From assembly GCA_963611355.1 (NCBI GenBank), contig CAVDRM010000009.1:1-64000 (forward strand): DNA of 64,000 nucleotides, given 5' to 3'. The notes beneath the pieces were generated by a model, which searched no databases, was not told where the DNA came from, and worked only from the letters and a program-made list of their open reading frames with translations. Made by a program: the position numbers and the translations under genes. Positions 52,546 to 60,113 of this stretch are shown piece after piece (positions within the stretch are counted from its first letter, which is position 1; each line of letters starts with the position of its first letter). Source of the stretch: CAVDRM01 sp963611355. Lineage in GTDB: Bacteria > Bacillota > Clostridia > Christensenellales > Aristaeellaceae.

Positions 52546-53598
52546 ATGACAAACAAAACGAACGGCACTGCTTTTTTCTTGTTCGGACTGACGGCGCTTG
52601 GCCTTGCAGTTGTCTCGCTGACGGCGACCAGCCCGCAGATTTTGTCCGAAGTTATGAATGATTACTATATTGGTGAAAATCCGGCAAGCTATGCGCAGAT
52701 TTTCAATCCTTTGCGCTATGGTGCGCCGCTTGCATTTGCCGCAGCACTCACGCTTCTTCTGTGCATCTGCCTCGGCAGCGGAAACACGGCGGAAGAAAAG
52801 GCGCGTTTTTGTGTGTGGAGCGTCTGGGGCGGAATGCTGCTTGCCCGCTTTATTTATTGCGCTGTCAATATCCGGTTTTACACTCAGAGTTCGGCTGCGG
52901 CACTGTCAATCGTTAAACCATGGGAAGGCGGTTTGGCTATGTCGGGCGTTATGTTGAGCGTATGGATGGCGGCCGGAAGCGAAGTGAAACGCACAAAGGA
53001 CAAAACCTGGTACGACCGCGCTGCGATCGCGTTGAGCCTGTTTATCGGAGCGGAGCGCCTGCTGGAAACCGGGGTCACTGCCGGCTACGGACATGAGGTG
53101 GAGTTTGAAGGCTTTTTAACGGTTGCCGATGAATACGGCGCACTGCTGAATGTATCAATTCTCGAAGCGCTGATGGCTTTTGCACTGGTGATAGCCCTGT
53201 TCGCCGTATGCAGGAGAAAAAAGCTGTGCGGCGACGGTCTGATGCTGTTTTTTCTGCTGTATGGCGCATCGCAGGTTTTGATGGAAAGCCTCCGTGCGGA
53301 TCGCCATATGATTTGGGGCTTTGTCAAAGTACAGCAGCTTTTTGCCATGCTGATGTCGGCTTATGCGGCATTTCAGCTCTGCCGGCCTTTCGGACATAGC
53401 TTTTATGCTATGATTCTTTCTCTGGTCACGGCCGGTTTGTGCTTCTTTTTTGAAAAGATGCTGGACAGAAATTGGTTTAACCTATCGAATGCTGTGATGT
53501 ACGCGATGTATGCAGCAGTGCTTTTGGTTTATGCAGCCGGCATTCTGATGCGGAGCGCGGTGAAAAAGACGGCAGCGCAGAAAAAAGCCGGATGCTGA
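52546..53598 (+). CDS. Lgt-like multispanning membrane protein lacking the catalytic His
   Basis: A 350-residue membrane protein with about eight hydrophobic helices. Its layout resembles prolipoprotein diacylglyceryl transferase (Lgt): WEGGLAMSGV (126-135) corresponds to the Lgt WDGGMSFHGG box, R171 lies in a GAERLLE segment near the Lgt GNFxNxE motif, and ASQVLMESLRAD (R250) corresponds to the Lgt RxxxExxRxPD box. The invariant Lgt histidine position is Ser (about S133), so normal diacylglyceryl transfer is doubtful. It may be a divergent paralog with another substrate. The start is placed one base after the preceding stop. AT-rich like its neighbours. Confidence 0.6.
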   Translation: MTNKTNGTAFFLFGLTALGLAVVSLTATSPQILSEVMNDYYIGENPASYAQIFNPLRYGAPLAFAAALTLLLCICLGSGNTAEEKARFCVWSVWGGMLLARFIYCAVNIRFYTQSSAAALSIVKPWEGGLAMSGVMLSVWMAAGSEVKRTKDKTWYDRAAIALSLFIGAERLLETGVTAGYGHEVEFEGFLTVADEYGALLNVSILEALMAFALVIALFAVCRRKKLCGDGLMLFFLLYGASQVLMESLRADRHMIWGFVKVQQLFAMLMSAYAAFQLCRPFGHSFYAMILSLVTAGLCFFFEKMLDRNWFNLSNAVMYAMYAAVLLVYAAGILMRSAVKKTAAQKKAGC

Positions 53599-53642
53599 CA
53601 CATATGTCGATGCGGACAACCCGTCAAAATGCGAAAAAACAG

Positions 53643-53671
53643 TTGACAAACTCATGCGAATGCCCTATAAT
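53643..53671 (+). promoter_or_regulatory. Consensus promoter of infC-rpmI-rplT
   Basis: TTGACA (53643-53648), 17-nt spacer, TATAAT (53666-53671): perfect sigma-A consensus. Confidence 0.9.
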
Positions 53672-53677
53672 AGCCCA

Positions 53678-53818
53678 GTAAGCAGAAGCTGCCCGCTTCT
53701 CTCCGCACGGATTTTGTTCCGGTCGGGTCATGGCACTCCCTTGTTTTCAAGGCGTAGTTTGTTCATCGGCGGGTGGTTTCATCCGCCGATTTTTAATTTG
53801 TTATGGAGGTGCATCGAC
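53678..53818 (+). promoter_or_regulatory. Ribosomal-protein L20-type leader with attenuator
   Basis: The roughly 140-nt untranslated leader of the infC operon. It has a terminator hairpin (53765-53772 with 53783-53790, then a T-rich tail) just before the GGAGG site. In Bacillus, L20 controls the same operon by premature termination in this leader; this layout supports the same here. Confidence 0.7.
53765..53794 (+). terminator. Attenuator hairpin before infC
   Basis: Perfect 8-bp stem ATCGGCGG with CCGCCGAT, 10-nt loop, followed by TTTTTAATTT. It precedes the infC ribosome binding site by about 11 nt. Confidence 0.8.
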
Positions 53819-54385
53819 ATCAACACCGAATTGCAGGTCAATGAAGAAATCCGCGATCGCGAGGTGCGCGTGATCGGAGCGGACGGCGCTCAGCTGGGCA
53901 TCCTGCCCACACGCAGGGCGCTGGAGCTGGCCGAGGAAGCAGGGCTTGATCTGGTCAAGATCGTGCCGAACGCGCAGCCGCCGGTCTGCAAGCTCATCGA
54001 CTATGACAAGCACCGCTACGAGCAGGCCAAGCGTGAGCGTGAGCTGCGCAAGAACCAGAAGGTCGTGGCGATCAAGGAGGTTCAGCTTTCTGCAACCATT
54101 GGCGAAAACGATGTGGCGATTAAGGCCAAGAACGCCATCAAGTTCCTTCAGGACGGCGACAAGGTCAAGGTTTCCATCCGCTTCCGCGGCCGTCAGATTA
54201 CGCATTCTGACATCGGTATGCAGGTCATGAACGACTTCATTGAGCGTACCAAGGACGTGTGTACAGTCGAGCGCAGACCCATGATTGAGGGTCGTCATAT
54301 GCTGATGATTCTCGCACCCAAGGCGGAAAAGGCCAGCAAAGCCGAGCGCATTGCAAAAGCAGCGCAGAAGGCTGCGCAGGCATAA
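53819..54385 (+). CDS. infC: Translation initiation factor IF-3 with a non-standard AUC start
   Basis: A 188-residue IF-3. The N-domain begins NTELQVNEEIRDREVRVIG; the linker KRERELRKNQKVV and C-domain KVSIRFRGRQITHSDIGM follow. It keeps 30S subunits free and checks initiator tRNA pairing. There is no ATG, GTG or TTG at the conserved N-terminus. GGAGG at 53805-53809 lies 9 nt before ATC at 53819 and 3 nt before another ATC at 53813, so an AUC start at 53819 is favoured. Rare start codons are known for infC and serve autoregulation. First gene of the infC-rpmI-rplT operon. Confidence 0.92.
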   Translation: MNTELQVNEEIRDREVRVIGADGAQLGILPTRRALELAEEAGLDLVKIVPNAQPPVCKLIDYDKHRYEQAKRERELRKNQKVVAIKEVQLSATIGENDVAIKAKNAIKFLQDGDKVKVSIRFRGRQITHSDIGMQVMNDFIERTKDVCTVERRPMIEGRHMLMILAPKAEKASKAERIAKAAQKAAQA

Positions 54386-54414
54386 TTCAACAATCCCGGA
54401 AGGAGGAAATACTC

Positions 54415-54615
54415 ATGCCTAAGCAAAAGACGCACCGCGGTGCGGCAAAGCGTTTTTCTCTGACCAAGTCCGGTCTGGTCAAGCATAAGAAAATGAACGC
54501 TAACCACATCCTCAACAAGAAGACCACCAAGCGTATCCGTCATCTGCGCAAGGGAGGCACCCTTCAGAACAAGGCTGAAGCGGCGACCATCCGCGTACTG
54601 ATTCCGTACAAATAA
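54415..54615 (+). CDS. rpmI: Ribosomal protein L35
   Basis: A 66-residue basic protein of the large subunit, beginning PKQKTHRGAAKRFSLTKSG, with HILNKKTTKRIRHLRKG further on. These are the standard L35 motifs. It follows infC by 29 nt with AAGGAGG before the ATG and is followed by rplT, the conserved gene order. Confidence 0.97.
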   Translation: MPKQKTHRGAAKRFSLTKSGLVKHKKMNANHILNKKTTKRIRHLRKGGTLQNKAEAATIRVLIPYK

Positions 54616-54645
54616 GCCAATCGCCGGTTAAGGAGGAAACGTAAC

Positions 54646-54996
54646 ATGGCACGTATTAAGAGGGCTGTCAATGCCCATAAAAAGCGCCGTAAGGTGCTGA
54701 AGCTGGCGAAGGGCTACTTTGGCTCCAAATCCAAGCAGTATCGTACCGCCAGTGAGCAGGTTCGCCGCTCGCTCCGCTATGCGTACAAGGGACGCAAAAT
54801 GCGCAAGCGTGATTTCCGCCGCCTGTGGATCACCCGCATCAACGCAGCTGCCCGTCTGAGCGGCATGAGCTATTCCACCTTCATCAACGGCCTGAAAAAG
54901 AAGGGCATCGAAGTCAACCGCAAGATGCTCGCTGATTTGGCCGTGAACGACGCCGCCGCGTTCGCGCAGCTCGTCGAAATGGCGAAGGAAGCCTAA
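54646..54996 (+). CDS. rplT: Ribosomal protein L20
   Basis: A 116-residue basic protein beginning ARIKRAVNAHKKRRKVLKLAKGYFGSKS with the usual DFRRLWITRINAA C-terminal part. It assembles early on 23S rRNA and in Firmicutes binds its own leader RNA to repress the operon. AAGGAGG precedes the ATG. A strong terminator follows 10 nt past the stop. Confidence 0.97.
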   Translation: MARIKRAVNAHKKRRKVLKLAKGYFGSKSKQYRTASEQVRRSLRYAYKGRKMRKRDFRRLWITRINAAARLSGMSYSTFINGLKKKGIEVNRKMLADLAVNDAAAFAQLVEMAKEA

Positions 54997-55005
54997 TACA
55001 ATCAA

Positions 55006-55033
55006 GGGTGTCAGAAAATTCTGACACCCTTTT
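55006..55033 (+). terminator. Terminator of the infC operon
   Basis: Perfect 11-bp stem (55006-55016 with 55019-55029) with a very tight loop and TTTTC tail. Confidence 0.85.
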
Positions 55034-55150
55034 CAAATGGAAGACTGATATACGGTTTTCCATTTGATTTTTTTCTTCGCGGCATGCACGCTGCTCGGCG
55101 GAAGCTTCATTGTATTTTGCTTTTATCCATCGCATGGATTAAAAACCCCG

Positions 55151-55184
55151 CTGTCCGCCTGATTTTAAGCGGACGGTATTTTTT
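55151..55184 (+). terminator. Second hairpin terminator before tilS
   Basis: An 8-bp stem with one G-U pair (55151-55158 with 55169-55176, 10-nt loop) followed by TATTTTTTAT. It is downstream of the infC operon terminator and may be a backup. Confidence 0.6.
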
Positions 55185-55226
55185 ATCCGCACAGGATAAA
55201 AAATCCGAAAAACATAAGGCAGCCCC

Positions 55227-55255
55227 TTGCTAATTCCTTTGTTTGCGGGTACAAT
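55227..55255 (+). promoter_or_regulatory. Promoter almost touching the tilS start
   Basis: TTGCTA (55227-55232), 17-nt spacer, TACAAT (55250-55255). The expected +1 is at about 55261-55263, one to three bases before the tilS ATG at 55264. Confidence 0.6.
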
Positions 55256-55263
55256 AAACGGGT

Positions 55264-56583
55264 ATGGACGCTTTTTCTTTTTTGCAGGAGGAGATGCGGA
55301 AAGCACTCCGAAATGCGGGTAAGCCTGCTCGTCTGTTGCTGGGCGTATCGGGCGGCGCGGATTCCGCGGCGCTGCTGTTGACTGCCTGCGCATTGCGGGA
55401 GAAGCTGACAGAAAACGACCCCGGTTCGCTGACTGTCGCCGCCGTCCATGTGCAGCATGATTTGCGGGAGGCTGCCAAAGAGGACGCCGCATTCGTGCGG
55501 GCGCTTTGCGAAAAGCTCCGCGTGCCGTGCTTTGCGGAAATGGTGCATGTCCCGCGGGACGGCAGCACGGAGGCAGCGGCGCGGCAGGTGCGTTACCAGG
55601 CGTTTGCCTGCGTCTATCAGACGTTTCGGGCGGATGCGCTGCTGCTGGCGCACCACATGGACGACCAGGCGGAGACCGTGCTGATGCGCCTTGTGTACGG
55701 CGGCGGCGCGGCGGGCTTGTCCGGTATGCACCGGGAAACGCAGCGGGACGGAATGCTTGTGCTGCGGCCGTTCTTAAATGCTTCTCGAAGGCAGATTTTG
55801 TCTGCGCTTGAGGCGCAACATCAACCCTTTTGCACGGACGAGAGCAATGCCGATCAGCATTACACGCGCAATTTTTTACGGGCAGAGGTGCTGCCGAAAA
55901 TCGAAACGCGCTTTCCCGGTGCGGCGCGGTCGTGTGCGCGGGCAGCGGCCATTCTTGCGGATGAGGATGCGTTGTTAAGCGGGCTGACGGAGGACTTCTT
56001 GAAGGCGAACGCCTGCCTGCGTCCGCCATGCCGCTTCGTGCTCAGAGTACCGCTTTTGCGGCTTCCCGTTGCCCTGCAGCGCCGTGCGCTGCGGGCGCTG
56101 TGCGGCGAGCTGTCGTTTGAAAAGACGGAGGAGCTGCGTTCTGCATTGATGACGGCCGGAGCTGTCGTCAATCTTCCGAAGGACAGCCGGGCGCTTGTTA
56201 CGCATGAGCGGCTTCATGTGGTCGGTGCGGAAAAACCGAGGCCGGCCCCCCCGCAGCTTGCCGTTTCACCCTATATGGGCGATATGGGCGACGGGCTGCG
56301 TTCGCAGGTGTTCGGCAAAGAGCTTTTGGAAAGGGCATCGCTGCGCTTCAGGCAATCGGGTGATTTTTTCATTCCTTTCGGACAGACGGGAACAAAGACG
56401 CTTAAGGAATATCTGATTGATAAAAAAATCGACAGGCCGTTTCGGGCGCAGCTTCCGCTTCTGTGCATCGGCAGCGAGGTGCTGATGGTTTTCGGCGTGG
56501 GCGCATCGGAAAGACTTCGGGCATCATCCCGGGGGGGACGGGTGCTTGTTCGGCTGGTCAGCCGATTACCTTGGGATATTTAA
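55264..56583 (+). CDS. tilS: tRNA(Ile)-lysidine synthetase
   Basis: A 439-residue PP-loop ATPase. The motif SGGADS (residues 29-34) binds ATP; LAHHMDDQAETVLMRL and the LLRPFLNASRRQI region are typical. The C-terminal part holds the TilS substrate-binding domains (QSGDFFIPFGQTGTKTLKEYLIDKKI). It converts C34 of tRNA-Ile(CAU) to lysidine so that it reads AUA. No Shine-Dalgarno sequence precedes the ATG, and a promoter's expected start falls beside it, so the mRNA may be leaderless. hpt follows closely. Confidence 0.92.
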   Translation: MDAFSFLQEEMRKALRNAGKPARLLLGVSGGADSAALLLTACALREKLTENDPGSLTVAAVHVQHDLREAAKEDAAFVRALCEKLRVPCFAEMVHVPRDGSTEAAARQVRYQAFACVYQTFRADALLLAHHMDDQAETVLMRLVYGGGAAGLSGMHRETQRDGMLVLRPFLNASRRQILSALEAQHQPFCTDESNADQHYTRNFLRAEVLPKIETRFPGAARSCARAAAILADEDALLSGLTEDFLKANACLRPPCRFVLRVPLLRLPVALQRRALRALCGELSFEKTEELRSALMTAGAVVNLPKDSRALVTHERLHVVGAEKPRPAPPQLAVSPYMGDMGDGLRSQVFGKELLERASLRFRQSGDFFIPFGQTGTKTLKEYLIDKKIDRPFRAQLPLLCIGSEVLMVFGVGASERLRASSRGGRVLVRLVSRLPWDI

Positions 56584-56624
56584 CCGATTTTTTTATTATC
56601 AAAAAAGAAAGGACAATGCAAGGC

Positions 56625-57182
56625 ATGGATACGACGGCGGCGCTGTACGGAGATTTGGAGAAAGTTCTGCTCACGCGGGAGGAGATTGCGAAAAAGGTCC
56701 GGGAAATCGGTCGTCGGATAACCGAGGATTTTCGGGGGAAAAAGCCCGTCTTCATCTGCATTCTCAAGGGCGCGTCCGTGTTCTTTACGGATTTGATACG
56801 CGAGGTGGATTTGCCGCTGACAACGGAATTTATGGCTGTTTCCAGCTACGGCTCCAGCACCAAGTCCTCCGGCGTTGTGCGGATTTTGAAGGACTTGGAC
56901 AGGACGATAGAGGGCAGGGATGTGCTGATTGTCGAGGATATCGTGGACAGCGGCATGACCCTGCACTATCTGAAGGGCGTTTTGGAGCAGCGGAATGCGG
57001 CCTCCGTGTCCATCGTGACACTGCTGGACAAGCCTGCCCGCCGCCGCGTGGAGCTTGAGACCCAGTATTGCTGCTTTGACATCCCCGATGCCTTTGTTGT
57101 CGGCTACGGACTGGACTATGACGAAAAATACAGAAATCTGCCGGACATCGGCGTGCTGCATCCGAAAATTTATTCGGAATGA
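56625..57182 (+). CDS. hpt: Hypoxanthine phosphoribosyltransferase
   Basis: A 185-residue type I phosphoribosyltransferase. The PRPP loop VLIVEDIVDSGMTL is near residue 100; FICILKGASVFFTDLIR and VVGYGLDYDEKYRNLP are the usual Hpt segments. It salvages hypoxanthine and guanine. The start at 56625 gives an AGGA spacing of 11 nt; ATG 56616 would leave only 2 nt. The tilS-hpt-ftsH order is conserved in Firmicutes, and the window keeps it. Confidence 0.92.
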   Translation: MDTTAALYGDLEKVLLTREEIAKKVREIGRRITEDFRGKKPVFICILKGASVFFTDLIREVDLPLTTEFMAVSSYGSSTKSSGVVRILKDLDRTIEGRDVLIVEDIVDSGMTLHYLKGVLEQRNAASVSIVTLLDKPARRRVELETQYCCFDIPDAFVVGYGLDYDEKYRNLPDIGVLHPKIYSE

Positions 57183-57194
57183 GCCGGATTGTGT

Positions 57195-57224
57195 TTGCGT
57201 TTTTTCCCCGATATGTGATACAAT
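57195..57224 (+). promoter_or_regulatory. Promoter of ftsH
   Basis: TTGCGT (57195-57200), 18-nt spacer ending TGA, TACAAT (57219-57224), an extended -10 type. Confidence 0.65.
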
Positions 57225-57289
57225 AACAAGACGGACGTCTGCCGTTCGGCAGAGCCGCTCCGAAAGCAGCCCAAGGAGGATTTACCATT

Positions 57290-59194
57290 TTGCATAAGTC
57301 ATCTCGCAGCATGATTATCTATGCGCTCGTGCTCGTGGCGTTTATCATAACGGGCGTGGTGCTGACGAACGGCACTTCATCCACAGCTAAGAGCATTTCG
57401 TATCCGACGCTTCTTGAAATGATTGAGAATGAGCAGGTGGAGCGGGTCGCCATTCGCGGCACGACCTTGGTCGGCCGGACAACGGACAGCCGCGTTTCCA
57501 TCTCCGATTTTCCGAGAAAATACGATTTTGACACCACCATCGGCAGTGATTTTATCACCACCGTGCGGACGATGGTCGCCAAGAAAAACGGTGTTTCGGT
57601 GGATGAAATTTCCGTCAATGATTTTTCCTTTAAGGTGGAATATATGGCGCCCGTGTCCACGCCGTGGTACGCGGAGCTGATTCCTTATGTCCTGACGCTG
57701 GGCGCTTTGGCCGTCTTCTGGTGGTTTATGATGCGCCAGCAGATGGGCGGCGGCGGAAAGGTCATGAATTTCGGCCGCTCCCGCGCCAATATGGTAGACC
57801 CTGCCAAGAACAAGATAACCTTTGCGGACGTTGCGGGCGCGGAGGAGGAAAAGGAAGAACTGAAGGAAATCGTTGATTTTCTGAAGTCTCCGAAGGCGTA
57901 TACCGATTTGGGCGCACGCATCCCCAAGGGCGTTCTCCTTGTCGGACCTCCCGGCACTGGCAAGACGCTGCTCGCCAAGGCGGTCGCCGGCGAAGCGAAT
58001 GTGCCTTTTTATTCCATCAGTGGCTCGGACTTTGTTGAAATGTTCGTCGGCGTCGGCGCAAGCCGTGTGCGCGACCTGTTCGACCAGGCCAAGCGCAATC
58101 AGCCCGCCATCATCTTTATCGATGAAATCGATGCCGTTGGCCGTCGGCGCGGCGCCGGCTTGGGCGGCGGCCATGACGAGCGTGAGCAGACCTTGAACCA
58201 GCTTCTGGTTGAGATGGACGGTTTCTCCACCAACGAGGGCATCATCGTGATGGCGGCGACCAACCGCCGTGATATCCTTGACCCCGCGCTGCTGCGTCCC
58301 GGCCGCTTTGACCGGCAGATTACCGTCAACTATCCCGACCTTCAGGGACGTGTGGATATTATCAAGGTACATGCCAAGGGCAAGCCGATGGCGGATGATG
58401 TGGACTTTGAAAATATCGCCAAGCGCACCCCTTATGCGACCGGCGCCGACCTTGAGAACATCATGAATGAGGCAGCTCTGCGGGCTGCCCGCTCCCGTGC
58501 GACCAAAATCACGCAGGATATGCTGATTCATGCGGTTGAACGGGTGCAGATGGGTCCCGAAAAACGCAGCCATAAGGTGCTGGAGGAAGAAAAGCGAATG
58601 ACCGCCTACCACGAGGCAGGTCACGCGATTGTCGGTCATTTCCTGCCCCTGTGCGATGATGTGCATCTTATCACCATCGTACCCCGCGGCAACGGTGCGG
58701 CGGGCTTCACCCTGCTGCTGCCCGAAAAGGAAATGGACTTTACCACCCGCAAGCAGCTTAACCAGATGATGTCCATGATGCTGGGCGGCCATGCCGCCGA
58801 GCGGCTGGTGCTGGACGACAACACCAACGGCGCAACGAGCGACTTGCAGAAGGCCACGCAGGTGGCGCGGAACATGGTGACGAAGTTCGGCATGAGCGAA
58901 GACATCGGCACGATTTACCTTGGCTCGGACGAAGAGGTCTTTGTCGGCATGGAATTCGGTCAAACAAGACCGTACAGCGAGGAGACCGCCGCGCACATCG
59001 ATGAGGCCGTCAGCAAGCTCTTGAAGAGCGCCTATGAGCAGGCGATGAGCATCCTGAAGGAGCATCGTGACCTGCTGGACCGTCTGGCTGCGCTGCTGGT
59101 TGAAAACGAATCCGTTTCGCGCAGGGAATTCTTGGCGCTGGTGAACGGAGGACAGAAGCAGCAGGCTGAGCCTGCGGAGGGCCATGTTGAGTGA
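57290..59194 (+). CDS. ftsH: ATP-dependent zinc metalloprotease FtsH
   Basis: A 634-residue membrane protease. Two N-terminal transmembrane helices (about 8-26 and 131-148) flank an extracytoplasmic domain. The AAA module has Walker A GPPGTGKT (219-226), Walker B IIFIDE (274-279) and the second region of homology around LDPALLRPGRFDR. The zinc motif HEAGH is at 441-445. It degrades unneeded membrane and cytosolic proteins as a hexamer. The start is a TTG at 57290, 9 nt after AAGGAGGA; the next in-frame ATG is 21 nt further and badly spaced. Confidence 0.96.
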   Translation: MHKSSRSMIIYALVLVAFIITGVVLTNGTSSTAKSISYPTLLEMIENEQVERVAIRGTTLVGRTTDSRVSISDFPRKYDFDTTIGSDFITTVRTMVAKKNGVSVDEISVNDFSFKVEYMAPVSTPWYAELIPYVLTLGALAVFWWFMMRQQMGGGGKVMNFGRSRANMVDPAKNKITFADVAGAEEEKEELKEIVDFLKSPKAYTDLGARIPKGVLLVGPPGTGKTLLAKAVAGEANVPFYSISGSDFVEMFVGVGASRVRDLFDQAKRNQPAIIFIDEIDAVGRRRGAGLGGGHDEREQTLNQLLVEMDGFSTNEGIIVMAATNRRDILDPALLRPGRFDRQITVNYPDLQGRVDIIKVHAKGKPMADDVDFENIAKRTPYATGADLENIMNEAALRAARSRATKITQDMLIHAVERVQMGPEKRSHKVLEEEKRMTAYHEAGHAIVGHFLPLCDDVHLITIVPRGNGAAGFTLLLPEKEMDFTTRKQLNQMMSMMLGGHAAERLVLDDNTNGATSDLQKATQVARNMVTKFGMSEDIGTIYLGSDEEVFVGMEFGQTRPYSEETAAHIDEAVSKLLKSAYEQAMSILKEHRDLLDRLAALLVENESVSRREFLALVNGGQKQQAEPAEGHVE

Positions 59195-60050
59195 GCCGTT
59201 TTCGGCTGATTTGCATATGCATTCAACCGCCTCGGACGGCTGCCTTTCTCCGAAAGAACTGATACGGTGCGCCGCACAAAAAAGGCTTTGCTGTGTCGCG
59301 CTGACGGACCATGACTCAATGGCGGGCATTCATGAAGCGCTTGAGGCCGGAAAAGAATATGGTGTCCGTGTGCTCAAGGGCGTTGAATTAAGTGCCGGGG
59401 ATGATGGGGAGACTCATATCCTCGGCCTTGGCGACTCTGTATGTCCCGATGCATTAAACGCGCTGCTGAAAAGAATGCAGAACGGGCGCATCGTCCGCGC
59501 CCGAAAGATTGCCGGTAAATTGCTGGCTCTGGGCGTTGTCATTGATATTGACAGCCTGATTGCGCGGTACGCCGGGCGCATCGGAAGACCGCATATTGCG
59601 CGGGAGCTTTTGCATGTGGGTGCTGTCAAGACCTTTCAGGAGGCGTTTCACCGCTACATCGGCAACGGCAGCCCCGCTTATGAGCCGAAAGAGCCGCTGA
59701 CCGTCACGGATGCTATTCATACCCTGCTTCGGGCGCATATGGTGCCTGTGCTGGCGCATCCCAGCCTGATGCATCAGGACGCCCCGACATTAAACGCCCT
59801 GCTGGACGCTTGGCAGACGGAAGGCTTGCTCGGAATTGAGGTCTATCATTACGCCAACCGGCAGGAGCGCGGCTGCGAATTTTACGAGCGGCTGGCACGA
59901 ACACGCGGTCTGCTCGTGACGGGCGGGAGCGATTTTCACTGCGAGGGCGACTCTCATGCGGCACTGGGTGAAATGACGCCGCTGTGGACACGGGCAGAAA
60001 GCGATGTCGCAGCGCTGACAAAAGCCATGGCTGAATTGGAAGCAACGTGA
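59184..60050 (+). CDS. PHP-domain phosphoesterase
   Basis: A 288-residue polymerase-and-histidinol-phosphatase fold. The metal motifs ADLHMHSTASDG, ALTDHDSMAG, GVELSAG and the late SDFHCEG are clear. Proteins like this (TrpH/RnaAM type) remove phosphates from nucleoside 3',5'-bisphosphates or trim short RNA. It overlaps ftsH by 11 nt, with GGAGGG upstream, so it is translationally coupled to it. Function beyond the fold is not certain. Confidence 0.87.
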   Translation: MLSEPFSADLHMHSTASDGCLSPKELIRCAAQKRLCCVALTDHDSMAGIHEALEAGKEYGVRVLKGVELSAGDDGETHILGLGDSVCPDALNALLKRMQNGRIVRARKIAGKLLALGVVIDIDSLIARYAGRIGRPHIARELLHVGAVKTFQEAFHRYIGNGSPAYEPKEPLTVTDAIHTLLRAHMVPVLAHPSLMHQDAPTLNALLDAWQTEGLLGIEVYHYANRQERGCEFYERLARTRGLLVTGGSDFHCEGDSHAALGEMTPLWTRAESDVAALTKAMAELEAT

Positions 60051-60113
60051 TGTGCTGCATTCAGCGGCGCATATTCCTATATTCGGAATTTTTCTATAAT
60101 GGAGAAATGCAGT

